A DNA stretch of 64,000 bases from Aplidium turbinatum (lineage: Eukaryota > Chordata > Ascidiacea > Aplousobranchia > Polyclinidae), in contig OU964918.1 in assembly GCA_918807975.1 (NCBI GenBank), positions 47,290,477-47,354,476 on the forward strand. Direction: 5' to 3'. The number at the start of each line of letters is the position of its first letter. Position 1 is the first letter of the stretch. The notes under the pieces are model-generated. The model did no database searches. It was not told the origin of the DNA and saw nothing but the letters and a program-made list of their open reading frames with translations. The translations under genes were made by a program, and so were the position numbers. Shown here in pieces: positions 45,399 to 58,269 of the stretch.

Positions 45399-48300
45399 CG
45401 ACGTCCACGCCCATTGAAATGACTTTTTGCAGATTTCCAGCTGTAGGCCTATATACGCTAATTGGTGTGTTTCGAAATTAAGGACAGGCGCCAGACGTGA
45501 TCCCACTAATAAGCTACTGTACTGAAATGGCAATACAAATTCGGCAAAAACCCTGGTTATGCCAATGATTTCGAGCCTTTTTTTAAATACTATTTCGTCT
45601 TTCTACACTTGATTAAATCACAGGGATGGATTGCATTTTTAACTATAATAGTATTGGTAATGTCTATTCAGGGATGGTTTCATCTTTTCACGTTGTTTTA
45701 CTTTCCCACAGTCTAAAAATTGATGAAAGTAAGTCATCAATTAAGAAACTGATCCTTATTTTAGCTTGCTTGTGCACAGCATATTTGCGTCATATTTCTG
45801 AAAAGAAGCTTTCGAAAACAAAAAACTTGGCAAACTACTGCAGTTTATTTTTATTTCTGGTTCTGTTGATATAAACTTAAAGTTTTCCCATTTTTTTGCA
45901 TATCTGTGATTACAACTAGCCTAATTTTAAAAAGGGCGATGACTTCAGCGTAAGCTATAGACTCTATAATTGAGTATAGATTGACCCGAGGGGTATTTCC
46001 GAACAGAATCCCAAGCCAATCTAGGGGCCAGTGTTTATTTAAAAAAAAACCTTTGCCAATCAAATGTTAAATATTGCTGTCATTTCCCTAGTACTTTTTT
46101 GATACAAGAATCATTACAGGATTTAAGATGCGAAAACATATTGGAAATGCACATTTTGAATTTTACGATAATTGTGCGATACCAGAGGTCTGTAGTAGCC
46201 TATTCAAATGTTGGCCTACTCTTTCAAGATAAACGTTCGTCACAAAACTTTTTACAGAATATTTTCACCTGCATTTATATATATTTATATGATGAATAAC
46301 AATCAACGAAATACAGAGTAGGCTACCACACTAAACTAATATAATAAAATTTATTGTACAGTTTTCGCCACAAAAGTGATGCTTTGTCATTACATCATTC
46401 TTGTATTGAAATCAAATTACTCTTGATTTCATACAAAATCAATAATGCTGTAGCGTTTTGATGAAACCACCCCAAGCATTAAAATCCGCCATTTTTACAT
46501 TGATTCAACGTCTGCAGACTTTGAAATATTGTAAAAATGACGGACTTTGCTGTCTGAGACACTTGCATGTGGTTTTATCAGCTACTTATTTTACTAACAA
46601 CAAACTATGGTCGAGGATAATGCAAGATTAGACATGATACAGTAAGTAACATTTTGCTAAAAGTTATCGAGAGGTTTTCAACTTTGCAGACTGCAACAAA
46701 AAGTTTGGCATGAAAAGGTAGGTGAGAATCACAACTTTGAAAGAATGCGTCTCTAATTTCTAAAAATCGGCGTTTTTATTCATTTGAATATGATGTGTTA
46801 GGCCTATTTAGCCTACTTTGTTGCTTGTTAATGGATAGGTAAGTGATTATTAAGCCGGTTTGTCGCACTTTGAAAAGGCCCAGAACCATACTTAGATCCA
46901 TCACTGCTGTTACCCCACGATGGGACTTTTTCCATGACTTTTGCTGTTTCGGTTACAAACTGTTTGTAGTCGTATTATTGTTGAACCGTAATGTTTTTGA
47001 AACCGCGTTGCTAATAATTTTTTTTTCAATTTGATACTTTTCTAAAGATATCCCATGTCGAAATTGCGGTTTTAAGGGAAAGTTGGGTGAAGTAATAGTA
47101 GCAGCTACGATGGTAGGCTATTTTGTATGACTGATTCTCATAGAGAAAAAGACCTCGGCAGCTTATAAATAAACAATTAATTAAACTACCATTCAACGTT
47201 TTATAGGCAGAGAAAACTTTTTCTCAAACCGTAGAAAATGTCATTATCAGATCACCGCTTCAATGCGTGATGGAAATCTACAGGTAAATCTGCATCAAGC
47301 ATTGCAGAGTGCAAAAAACAGTGTTGCAGAACGCGTTTTCGAATATTAAATTCTCATCAGTGCAACTACGTTTATGAACGCAATAACAACGGTTAAATTT
47401 AAACTCAATACAATACATTACAAACATTATAAGGACATATTCTCAGTGTTCAATTGAATATTAATAAATCCAGAGACATCAGAAAATCACTTCCCGCATG
47501 CAATTCCAGACCGACATTACTCGCTTAAGGTGTTTTTTGTTAAAACAAACTTAATGTTCAAAGCAAAAAAGCCATCACAATGAACATCTACCGAAGTATA
47601 CTAATTTACAGTACTTAGATAAGCACTGAAAATTAATAGACGGTATTGTTATTAATATCAATTCAATATGATTTCAGTGATTATAATACAATGCAATACA
47701 GTAGCGTATCCAATTAATTAGCGACGACCTTTTAAAGTACACGTTAATTTGAACAGAAATAAGAATTTAGCAAAAGTCTCAGTCATTTTAGAAAGATTTC
47801 ACCACCGGTTACAGGACCATCTTTGCTTGTTAAATAAACGATGCATGAACTTAAACAATCAGTTTGAGAAGTAGTGCTCAGTCTTAGAAGCAAAGGGTGC
47901 AAGTAGTAAGGGGACCATTTGGTCAAGCGCCTCTCTAAAACTGAGAAAACACATCCAAGTTTCTATCGGATTTTAAAATAATTTCTGACTTGCTTAATCA
48001 CGCTGTGTTAATTTAACTGATGTCGTAGGTAACACTGCAACACGTGATTCAAATCCTCATCAAATTTAAGGAGCTGGAATTTGGTCATTTGCCTACAAAA
48101 ATAAAAACAATAAAATAAAAAACTAAAAACAAATGCAGTGTTTTGAAGTAAAAACATGATACTCATTCAAGTAGCCTACAAGTTAACAATTAATTTAACC
48201 GATATTCCAATCATAACAAAGGTATAAAACAAGCTATATGTCTTGTAGCCTACTACAACAGTTGGATTGAAAATTTTCTGGTTAAAATCAACCAGGGGTG

Positions 48301-48560
48301 AGGGAAATAACTGGTCGCAGGTCACTTATATTGCGCAATTCATAGGCTACATGTGACATTTTCCTGTTTTCAAAACTCGAATAAATCATAAAGGAATAAC
48401 AATGACTTCCAAGAATACGTCACAAAGTTATGATTTGTGATTTTGCACTCATTGTCACAAATCAAGTAGCTCATGTTAATGTACAAACTCGCTTGAGACA
48501 TCATTATCATCTTAAGGTCACATTGAAGTTTTGTTCGTTTTCTGGCTTCTCTATTTTGCT
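45399..48560. other. Intergenic, no gene recognised
   Basis: AT-rich. There is an imperfect inverted pair CGCCATTTTTACA/TGTAAAAATGACGG near 46489-46543. A fragment near 47722 is related to the hairpin at 25946-26197. ORFs are short and chance-like. Confidence 0.5.
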
Positions 48561-48564
48561 AGTG

Positions 48565-48730
48565 CGGTGAGATGGGGCAGCTGATAAGGCGCTGTAGCTT
48601 TTTAATCATGCAATCCTGGTTCGACTCCCAGCTTAAGCTGGTTGTTGAAAAACACAGCTTCCTTCTACTCACATGCGTATTTGCTGAAGGAAAAGTGGCC
48701 AAGATAAAAAATCTAGCCACCCTACTTTAT
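48565..48730 (+). mobile_element. tRNA-like SINE fragment (family C)
   Basis: GCAGCTGATAAGGCGCTGTAG (A-box-like), TTTTTAATCATG (anticodon-loop-like) and CCTGGTTCGACTCCCAG (T-arm/B-box), followed by a non-tRNA tail. There is no proper acceptor stem, so it is not a tRNA gene. Confidence 0.5.
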
Positions 48731-50657
48731 TAGTATATTGAGAACATTTTCTTTTAATCGCACGATGCTTGGATTCAAGTACGGGACTTACCTTTCCTAT
48801 TGCTAGTTGAGATCAATAAGTTCAAAATTGGGAAAGGTCCGTGATTTTACGACGTGCATAATTATAAATAAAACTATCTTTTTGTGAGTTTCTGCATTAC
48901 TTTGCAGAAATAGTTCGAGACTTGATTTCTACAAATCCTTACACAATAGCCCACTGTCGTGCGCTACAAGCGTAACAGTTCAGCAAAATTATGCAGAATG
49001 CTCTGGTTGCAGTTAAAAGTTGCTTGATATAGCCTAATAGTTGTTTCAGAAATTTACGTGCACCAAGGCACAGATCATAACTTCTATGTTGTGAATTTTT
49101 TTCGCTTGTAGAAACCTTAACCTGGGCTATGCAGAATGAGTTTGTAAATAACTAGAAAAGTGAAATTGGATAAATTGTTTTGTCAAAATGTTTTTTTTTT
49201 TTTGATTATTGGAAAATAAATAAAACTTTTAATTTTATAAAAATTGTCTTGGGCTAAACTTCCTTGTCAGGCCAAAGGTTTGTGCTGCTGGACTGTCTCC
49301 AAATCGAGGGATTTCGCTTTCAAATCAAAGTTTTTTCAGTCAAGTCCACAGAAGCAGATTACCGGGCTAGAGTAGGACGGCTATAGTTTGTCGCATATAA
49401 GTCAGCAAAAATCATATGTTTGTTTTCCTATTAGTAAACTAGAACCCTAAGTTAAGGGCTAACATTTTTGTTTTAAATTTTTTGATAGATATTTTTTTAT
49501 TGTCGTAACCTATCCAGGCATAGCTAGCAAATGTGATAATGCTCTTTTGGTCTTGCAATCCCCCAGCAGTAAACTTGTTACACGAGTATAATTTTTTTAA
49601 TTTATTCTAGCCTATACCAACACAAAGTGAAGTAGGCTGCACACTAAACGAATCTGATATGTAGGCTAAGCTTCCTGTATTTTTTTGCTGAAGGATGCGT
49701 ACGTGTCTAAAGTAATAGAAGCATCCAGAACAATATAATCTAAAAATTCTAATCTCTAAAGTAAAGGCAATTTAGCAATTCAACCGCCTGTGAAATGAAA
49801 CTACAAACGTTTGTTCAATAGGGCCGAACCTCTGCTCATGAGACTCAAAGATGCACGTTTCTAACTTTAATCCAATTTGTTACTATTTAAATAGATCCAA
49901 GTCTGAAGTTTCGCAATTATATCAAGTAGATGTGTTTATCAGAACTACTCGGCCATGAAAGCTTTTAACAAAAGGTGATATAAAAGCTTGCAGGGCACCA
50001 AATTGTATAGCCTAACGTTACATCAAGGTATTTAACCTGTTTATTAGTTTAGCTTGTTTGAAGGAAAATTATTTATCTTGGCATCTTTCCGTTGTGAATC
50101 CGAAACAAAACGAAGGCTTTCGAGTTATGCTAATGACTAAGCACAGATTTGTTTTTCATTTGCTCAAACAAGTCTATTGATAAATTCGTTTGGAAGAACC
50201 CTAATAGATTCGTTTAATCAATAGCCGAAACAAAAGCAGACCTATGCAGAAAAAAAAACACGCACGCAAGGCATGCAAACACTCAACGGTGGTCGTCGTA
50301 CTGTATGAGCATTGAGCAGTGTTACCATTTTAGTCTTTTTAAAACCAAATCTGGTTTATTTTGCAACCGTTTGGTTTATTTATTTTTCGATTTGGTATAT
50401 AGTTTATTTTTTATTTTTTTTGGTTTATATTTGTTTTTTTTTAACATACTTTACGTCTTATTTTTAGTTTATTTCTGCTTCAATTTGGCTTATTCTGGTC
50501 TTTTTTTTCGACTTTAGACTTTTTTTCGTACTGCATGAGCTTCTGGGGCCGAGAGTCCACACCATGTGACAACGACGAAGACTCAACGACGAAGACTCAA
50601 CTCAACACATATAATTTCAACGGTTTTGAATGAAATTATATGTATGTATCCTTTAGA
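48731..50657. other. Intergenic, no gene recognised
   Basis: AT-rich, with a T-rich low-complexity stretch at about 50320-50530 (TTTATTTTTTATTTTT-like) that gives a spurious hydrophobic ORF. Confidence 0.5.
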
Positions 50658-50665
50658 CCTTAGAG

Positions 50666-51120
50666 CAGAGGTGGGCAAACTACGGCCCGAGACAACCTGA
50701 AGCAATTATATTAAAAAAAAAATAAAATTGCTTGAAAAGCTTAATTACTACAAGGACTTAATTAAAACTTTTTCTGCATATATTTCATCTTGATAAAGAT
50801 AAATTATAGTCTTTCTACAAGTAGGTTAATGACCAACCGCACAAATCACATTAATGCTTCTGATCTGATACATGTGAGTTGTATTTAAATAAATAATTGA
50901 GACAAACGTTTCGTATATCTTGTATGCAAGTAACATATAACATTTCCATTTCTTTGGTCACTTTAAAATTAAATAAAATTTGTATTTTAACTGTTTTAGA
51001 TTTTATGCTTTAGCTTATAATCTTATTGTAATTATACTGTAGTGTGGCGCCTGTGGCCCTCGAACAAATTCAGACTCTTAATGTGGCCCTCGAGATAAAA
51101 ACAAAGTTTGCCCACTCTTG
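50666..51120. mobile_element. hAT MITE with perfect target duplication
   Basis: Starts CAGAGGTGGGCAAACTACGG and ends AAGTTTGCCCACTCTTG. CCTTAGAG is repeated exactly (50658-50665 and 51121-51128). TGTGGCCCTCGA-type subterminal repeats. No transposase. Confidence 0.85.
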
Positions 51121-51450
51121 CCTTAGAGGGAGACTACAAAAAAGTTAGATTTCTATACAAAGGCTACAGTAGACCCTTACCTATCCACTTGATAGATGTA
51201 TTTTGATAATTTTGTTTTAATTGCTACCTTTTAGGCCTAGTCCTTCCCAAGCAACTACCTTCACTGATCAGGTTCAAGTGCAATGGAATTGCGGATTCTG
51301 AAATATCCAAAACGTAGTTCAAATATCAGACGATTATGCTAATAGACCGCACAAGTAAAATAGTTGTAAAAAATCAATGCCCCTGATATTGCATATTTCT
51401 TGATGTTTTGCATTTTTGCTTAGGTTTTCTTTTATTCTGTAGGTTCTTTT

Positions 51451-51463
51451 AATATATTTTAGA
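51451..51463 (+). promoter_or_regulatory. 3' splice acceptor one base before the lipoxygenase-like start codon
   Basis: TATATTTTAG, then a single A, then ATG at 51464. This is the same arrangement as at 11619-11631 in front of SACM1L. Confidence 0.5.
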
Positions 51464-54400
51464 ATGAAAATAAAATTAATTAAACTAATATTTACATACA
51501 TGCTTCAGTATCTCACCGTGATTGTTTTATTTCCTCCTATTACTTTGTGTTATCTCGGATTGCAATTGACTCTTCTAATTTCAAGATTGAAGTTCTATAT
51601 AGGAAAAGGACATGCAGGTAAATCGATAAAAACAGCAAAACAAAAACTTTCTTTAGTAGAAAGAACATTGGCTACAACAAAGCAAACTGGAAATGCCTGA
51701 ATTTGTTGCAGCAATAGTTCACAGACAGGAAATTACTTTAATTTGTTTCTGCTGTTACAATCAATAAGGCATCTGCACTGTAAGCAGATGCTTGCATAAC
51801 CGAGTGGTGAGAGCCTTGGTACGACACTCGAAAGGGTGCTGGTTCGACACGGCTCATGAGCACTCGGTTGTGTCTTTGGCAGGACATTAATGACAAGGGG
51901 ACACGAAGATTGCTTCCTTGCCTTCTCGTTCTCTTTATTCTAATTGTTAACCACCCAGTAAGCCTGGATGCAAAAACAAAACAATAAAAGCCTGACAAAG
52001 GGACATTGCATTGTAACGAATATGGTCACGTAACAACCGCAATTTCAACAAGGTATTGTTTCGTTGTCATTTATCGTTCTGTAGTCATTTATTGTTATTA
52101 ATATTTTAAACTTGTTTGCTTTCACCCCATAAACTTATTCCTATTCAAGCTTTGTTGATTCATGCTGAAAAAAGTAACTACAGTAGGCCTATATAAACCA
52201 TTTTCTGTAATTTTTGGTTTTTAATAAGGATGTTTTGCAGCGCACATATCACATTTTCACGGTGGGAGAATGTATGAACTAGACTGCTTATGCAACGAGG
52301 AACAATTAGATTTTAAACGGTTCAGATCTCCCTCATACATTGGCCCAATGATGTACGGCAGCTTGTGGGAGTTTTCGAAGTATGTTAGCAACCAACAACA
52401 TATTCCTCTTATCAAGGATTGCGACATCCATGACTTCGTCTTGCATTCTGTTTTCTGTCACGGACTGATAAAAGGAGGTTGTCAAGTTTTTTGGTTGCTA
52501 CTTTATCTGCTTTAAAGCGCTAAACAAACGTAATCCAACACTGTGATAAGCATCAGTGAGTTCATGAGAGCAACACAGTTTCTATCCTTTTCAATCAACT
52601 TTGAGCAGCAGTGCAATATGACGTCATTTGCTTTCAATCTTCTGCAATTTTTCAGCAACTACTGGCATAACCTACTCTTGTTTTGTTTGTTGTTTTTTCA
52701 AGCTATTTCAGACTAGAAATTATACGAATTGAATTAACCAACGTCAAATACAGCTCAGTTTTAACACTAAATACTATTTTAGAAACCAACTCCAACGTTC
52801 TTTGGAGATTACCGTTTGAGCAGCTGGACAATTATCGAACTTTTGATGGCTTTTACTGGGACGTGAAGGAAATCCGGCTGCTGAATGCTTTCAAAGTATC
52901 CATTGTGGATCGAGCAGGCGTAGTTCACACCTCAGAATCGGATACATGGTCGTTGGCCAAGGCGCACGCCCAAGCGCAACTGTCTTTTTTCGCACCAGGG
53001 CTTTCTCACAATCATGTTCATTTTGTCTTTCCGACTTTAATGGCGTGGTACGCAAGAACAGTTCTACCCAAGTCATCTGTATTACGTCAGTTAATAGAAC
53101 CTCATACTCGGTTTACACAATACATCAACTTTCAAGCGCTCAACGTAAGTTTTATGTATAAGCATTACCATGCAGATTTTTTATGTTTGAACACTACGAT
53201 GAAGTCGCATAACGTCTACAACTAATTTCAATCCAAGCCTAATATATGGAATAGATCAGTGATTCTCAACAGGGAGTCCTCAGAGCCCAAGAGGTCCGCA
53301 AAGCGATATCAGGAAATCTCAAATTTCAAATTTGTTTAAGTGTGTCGCTTCGAAACTTATGAAACATTTGTATCCATTTGGAGAGGAGATATACAGTAGG
53401 CTACTAAAATTTCAGAAAATTTCTTTAGGGGTCCACAACCTTTTCGAAGGTATCAAAAGGGGTCCGGCCAAGACAAAAAGGTTGGAAACCATTAGAATAG
53501 ACTTTTTAGAAAGCTTAGCCTATCTTGTAGGCTATAGCGTATGCTAAGCCAGTGCTTCCCAAATGGTTGGTCGCGACCCATTGGTGGGTCGCGAAGCTAT
53601 TTCAGGTGGGTCGCGAAGCATTTCTAAATGTTACTGAACGTTAAAATTTTCTAAAAAAATACAGACGCTCCTATGGATCTCACAAGCCGCAGTTTGGTCT
53701 TGAACAGTAGGCTACTTCGCCATCACTAATCTTCACTTCATTTGTTGACTTTTCATGAATGTGCACCCTGTTTTCTATTAGATCGGGAAATCATCGGGTT
53801 ATCATTATGTAACAATTATGCAACAATGTAACAAAACGTAACAATCAGATGTGCTGTGTCGCATTAATCATTTCAGTAGGTACGCCAGTTAGCAAAGATG
53901 TCATATCTCATTGTTTGTGGGTCGCACAAAGAAACTTGCATTTAAAGTGGGTCGCGCAATAAAAGTTTCATCAAAAGTGGGTCGCGAACTGAAAAAGGTT
54001 GGGAAGCACTGTGCTAAGCTGAATTAAAACATTCTCAGCAAAGTAATGAAACTGGTAATTAAATAATTTTACACAGTTATGATTATTACAACAAGAATAT
54101 CAGGCTATATTTGCTTTCAAAATGCAAAAAAAAAAAGTTGCAATTCCATATCAGTGGTCAATCGTGTTTATACTTTCATGGATTGAAACCGTAAATAATT
54201 TCATTCAAAATTATTGTACAAGGCCTAGTCTAGCCATTTATTTTATTTGCCGTGGTTTAATTCTTCAAATTAACAGCTGAATTTTTCTATTAGTTTTTTA
54301 TTTTTGCAGAAATGCATATCTTCTTCAAATACGGGTAGTTTTGTTGATCGCTGGTTCAAGCCCTGGTTGAGCTTTCCTATAGAAAATAAAGATTTCCTAA

Positions 54401-57400
54401 ACGGTATCAAGAATGAGTGCGAAAGATTTTACTATGAAAACTTCTCTCTGAAGCAGAACCTGCGAGACGATTTGCCTTACCACAGATTTTTGAGTTCTGT
54501 AAGTTTAATGCCAATTCGCTCAAGAGATAAACTTTAATAACCCTGCATGTAAAATAAATGAATCATACAAATATTCATCATCATTACGTTCCTTCCTCGT
54601 ATTGAGGGTTGGATACAATGCGCCATTGTTCTCGACCATGAGCTGTTCGTACTGCATTTTCATAACTTAATTTTGTCCATTTAGTGATGTTTGATGTCCA
54701 AATCATTCTTGGTCTACCTTTGTTTCTTCTACCGTTTATCTTCCCTTCTATTAATGATCTTTCTAACGAGTTTTGCCTTATTGTGTGTCCAAAATACTTT
54801 AATTTTCTTCTTTTGACTATTTGTAAGAGAATTTTGCTTGAATTAAATTTGGATAATACTTCATCGTTAGTGATCTTTTGTTTCCATAAAATTTTTAACA
54901 TTTGCCTGTATGACCAGAGCTCGAAGGCATCGATCCGTTTTCCATTTTTTGTGACACTGTCCAAGTTTCAGAGTTGTATAGAAAGGTTGACCAGACATAG
55001 CATTTTAATATTCTTTGACGAATTGATAAATTTAAACTTTGATTGATTAAAACATTTTAAATCAATCAAATTAACAAATATTAAAACTTAGTAATAAAGG
55101 TAAAATTTATTCTTATTTTGAAGCTTTGCGTACAAAACTTTCACAAACCAGAATTCAGGTTGATGTTATGAGAAGTTGCGAAGTTAAACAGTTACATTTT
55201 CCTGGCCACTCAAAAATTGCTTTTTCAGTGTTTGGATGCTTTATTTAAAATCGCAAAACAAAATGTTGGATTATTGTGGTAACTTTTGTTTTCATTCTGG
55301 CTTGGTAATCTATTAGTTGAAAGTCCAAACTCGACGATCTTAATTTATCCTTCAATGGAGGAACGAGCAGGCCTATTGAAGTGGGGGTTAATCGTGGGAA
55401 GGCTGGTAATTTTACCTTTCTTCTTTAGTTGTGTAAACTCTCAAGCTGTTATGTATGTACAAACAACGGGTTTAAGTTTTTGCTTTCTGTTCTAAAGTTT
55501 GTCTTTGGCCGCTATGCTTACGATTAAAAACAATCGATTCCTGTACCGTTTTCAGTCAGCCTACAGGTCTCCTGGGTTACAGAGTAAACAGCGGGTTCTT
55601 AATTTTTTTTGCCAGTTTTGTGACTGCATGGTAAGAGACGTAGCGTGAAACTCTGTCCATGTTTAAGTTTTTAAGTCAGAAGGTTAATCGCTCTAACTTA
55701 ATAACAAAAAATAACTTCGACCGTTTTTTACAATATGGTCACAATTTGAAAAACGACACATTTTCTTTAGTTTCTACAGTTACCTACGATACAATCGTTA
55801 TTTTTTTTCTCACTGGTTAGCTCACATTTTTTTCAATTTGTGTTTATTACCATGGATAATTTTTTTTGGTCTACTTTGGTTTTTTGATACTTTGGTCTTT
55901 TGGTTTTTTGGTCTTTTGGTCTTTTGGTTTTTTGATAATTTTAACTGGGGCACGCTAGAGTAAATTCATTAATTAAACGCCAAGTCGAAAAATATTTGAT
56001 TGCCTAAAGTAGAAAGTAGTAGTAGAAACTTTTAGAGTGAAAAGAATTTCTTACTGCAACTTTTGTGTCTCAAACAGTATTATTCGGTCGTTGAAAAGTT
56101 CGTCACAAAGCTGAAGCCGTTGCTTGAGAAGGATTACGCAGTTTTATCATCTTCCGTAAAAGAGTACTTGCCTTCACTTAAACACCATAGCTTGGTCAAC
56201 GTCATTACAACGCTTGTGTGGAATTGTGGTATTGTGCATTTTTCCGACCATCAATCATACATCGATAAGTTTGCCAGAAAATATGGATGCATGTCGATAA
56301 GGTCAGTAGCCTATCCATTTATTGCTTACCACAAAAACGCGTATGGTGCGTTTTTTTCTCGAAAATTCATTTTTCGATTTTGCTACCTAGGCTGTTCGCA
56401 GAGTTGTGTAATTTGCTGTCTTTCTGACAGCAAATTAAAGAAAGTAAAGTCCCATTTGCATGGCTATGAGTTTAAGTTATAGGCTACAGTACTTTGTTGG
56501 TTTATTGTTATTTGTCGAATGTCGCTATTAATAAGGTTGCATAGCTAAATAAACGTTTCAAGACGGTTATTTCTGTTTATAGCCTTATTGTATAAAAACA
56601 ATTGGATTTAGGCATATAGAAAAATACTCATTTTGTTACGGTACTCCAACAGAAAAGTTTGTAGCCTAACTAATGTTGCTGTTCTTGTTGTGTGTAGCTA
56701 AGCTATAGATAGGTTACGTATTCCCACAACAAAACCCAACATCTGATTCGATCTACCGGCATATAGGCTATGTAGGCTTTTACCATGCTGATTTACGGTA
56801 TTGCATATATTTTCTAATTTTCAGGAAGCCCCTTGTTAATCGAAACAACGATTCCATGGAGGTCTTAAAGGACATTTCCGTGGTTGATGAAAATGAAGAG
56901 TTTTGTAGTCATTTTGCTGCCGAAGATGTTTATAGAACCCGATGCTTCATAAAATGTTTCGTCCAGTTCAATGAAAACTCAAACTTGGATATGAGTCTGC
57001 CAGCAACTGAGTGAGCATGAAGAAGCGAACTTTTACTGAAATAGCCTAAGCCTCACAAGTCACAACTTTCTATTTGGTCTAAATTTCATCAACATACGTT
57101 CTAACTGGCACTGTTTTCAATGGGAATGTGATTGAATTTTAGGCCTAATTTTTTAGGAATGTTAGAGGAAAAACAATTCCAAAAATTTTGTTAATTTTGA
57201 AACCAAAATTTCTTCGACGCAACATTTATGTGTTTTGATTTTGTGTCAAATTATGCTACTTGGTAAAGAATGTCGTCATTCGTTCGACTATCAATACGAC
57301 ATAATTTAATTTCCTTTCGACAAAAGAAGCTCGTTTTGAACAGTCCTTTATCAATCTAAATTCTTCAAACTAGCCGAGTCTAAATATTTATAGCTCTGCA

Positions 57401-57552
57401 CTTTTATTTTCAGATACAACTTCAGGGACGTCACAGCAAAATCAGCGTCGCGTAGATTCATGAGGGACTTAGACATGTTAGACAAAAGTTTACGAAGTAG
57501 AGATGCTGACATTGTATGTCTAAAAGACATGGTGCGGACAGTTTGCTTTTAA
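51464..57552 (+). CDS. Lipoxygenase-like protein with N-terminal membrane segment
   Basis: Exons: 51464-51617, 52241 to about 52490 (3' edge unresolved), 52712-53144, 54310-54498, 56078-56301, 56825-57010, 57414-57552; roughly 525 residues. Exon 1 encodes a long hydrophobic stretch (residues about 8-42) and no PLAT domain is seen, unlike animal lipoxygenases. Exon 3 has the lipoxygenase signature: TWSLAKAH, GLSHNHVHFVFP, SVLRQLIEPHTRFTQYIN. Exon 5 has VITTLVWNCGIVHFSDHQSY, matching the third and fourth iron ligands as H-x3-H (as in mammalian 15-LOX). Aligned from the Trp of WSLAKA, the first ligand position (W+15) is Ala and the second (W+20) is His. The C-terminus is VCF, not Ile. Lipoxygenases oxygenate polyunsaturated fatty acids; activity here is uncertain. 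Phases agree from exon 3 onward; the exon 2/3 join is not settled. Introns hold hAT and LINE insertions. Confidence 0.75.
51780..51995 (+). mobile_element. tRNA-derived SINE (family D) in intron 1 of the lipoxygenase-like gene
   Basis: Head CATAACCGAGTGGTGAGAGC (A-box) and GTGCTGGTTCGACACGG (B-box); tail with GGCAGGACATTAATGACAAG and TTAACCACCCAGTAAGCCTG, ending in an A-rich AAACAAAACAATAAAA run. Confidence 0.65.
53257..53494. mobile_element. hAT MITE in intron 3 of the lipoxygenase-like gene
   Basis: Starts CAGTGATTCTCAACAGG and ends AAAGGTTGGAAACCATTA. GAATAGAT (53249-53256) and GAATAGAC (53495-53502) flank it. About 238 bp. Confidence 0.65.
53550..54011. mobile_element. hAT MITE with perfect target duplication
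   Basis: Starts CAGTGCTTCCCAAATGGTTG and ends AAAAGGTTGGGAAGCACTG. TGCTAAGC is exact on both sides (53542-53549 and 54012-54019). GTGGGTCGCGAA is iterated near both ends. It lies 48 bp after another hAT MITE, in intron 3 of the lipoxygenase-like gene. Confidence 0.85.
54545..55050 (-). pseudogene. LINE C-terminal fragment in intron 4 of the lipoxygenase-like gene
   Basis: On the - strand: IRQRILKCYVWSTFLYNSET (about 55010-54970), then in another frame KRIDAFELWSYRQMLKILW, RRKLKYFGHTIRQNSLERSL and KGRPRMIWTSNITKW (54950-54600). The RRKL..FGH and GRP motifs mark the common C-terminal region of one LINE group. One frameshift near 54960; 5' truncated. Confidence 0.8.
55051..56077 (+). other. Intron 4, distal part, no gene seen
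   Basis: Low-complexity TTTTGGTCTTTTGGTTTT repeats at about 55866-55935. A short ORF at 55286-55495 is not supported by any motif. Confidence 0.45.
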
Positions 57553-57984
57553 AGGGTGAAGATTTCCTCTCGTGGTGCATCTTATTCTTTGCCAAAATGA
57601 AATTTGTAGGAATGGTTTCGCTAACAAGAAGACAGACATCGAGGAAATCGCAGTCTACCAACCAGTAGACCTATCCCTTTAAATATCATTCATCCTAAAA
57701 ATCTGTGAAGAAGAACTCTTGTTTCGTCTGTTATGAAAAAAGTAGGCTAGCCTACTGTACTGTACACTTGTAGGCTGCAGGCTAATCAATACGAAAAAAC
57801 TAGCACTATAAAAAAATGAATTTCACAACAGAAAAGAGAACAGCGAAAAACTGCATCTGTCATCTAGTCAGCTGCTTCCCGCCTCCTCAATGTGACAAAT
57901 GTCAAGTATTGGTAAATTCAAGGCTTGATCAATTAGGCTACAATTGTGCTTAAATGTAGGTAATTAATTACACATTTTCATGTA

Positions 57985-58269
57985 ATTACCATGTAATTTT
58001 CTGACCATAATTATCATTTCATGTAATTATGGTCAATGGTGTCAAATGCTTTAGATAAATCAAGAAAGATTCCTAATGCAAGATGGTTGTCATTGAGTAT
58101 AGCCTACTGGTGATACTTTCTATTAGCATTGAAGCAGCATAGCTTGCGGAATGATTTTTCCTGAAACCAAATTGATTGTTATAGAAAAATATAATTATGT
58201 CTAATTAAAAAAGAGTATAATCTGTATAACATGATTCTTTCTAATATTTTTGAAAAAACAGGTAGTAGG
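57985..58269 (-). pseudogene. LINE reverse-transcriptase fragment, downstream half of a split copy
   Basis: On the - strand: LLPVFSKILERIMLYRLYSF, then NNQFGFRKNHSASYAASMLI and LSKAFDTIDHN-like remains, the finger-to-palm part of a CR1/Jockey-like reverse transcriptase. It continues the piece at 60876-61430: that one ends SLLP and this one starts LLPVFSK, with the target duplication accounting for the overlap. Several stops. Confidence 0.85.

Noticed and set aside
50305-50517. Hydrophobic 70-codon ORF
   Set aside because: Arises from a T-rich low-complexity stretch.
52376-52386. AAGTATGT as the real donor of lipoxygenase-like exon 2
   Set aside because: It is a good donor and would fit the phase of exon 3, but the following codons (DCDIHDFVLHSVFCHGLIK) look like lipoxygenase coding sequence. 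Left unresolved rather than adopted.
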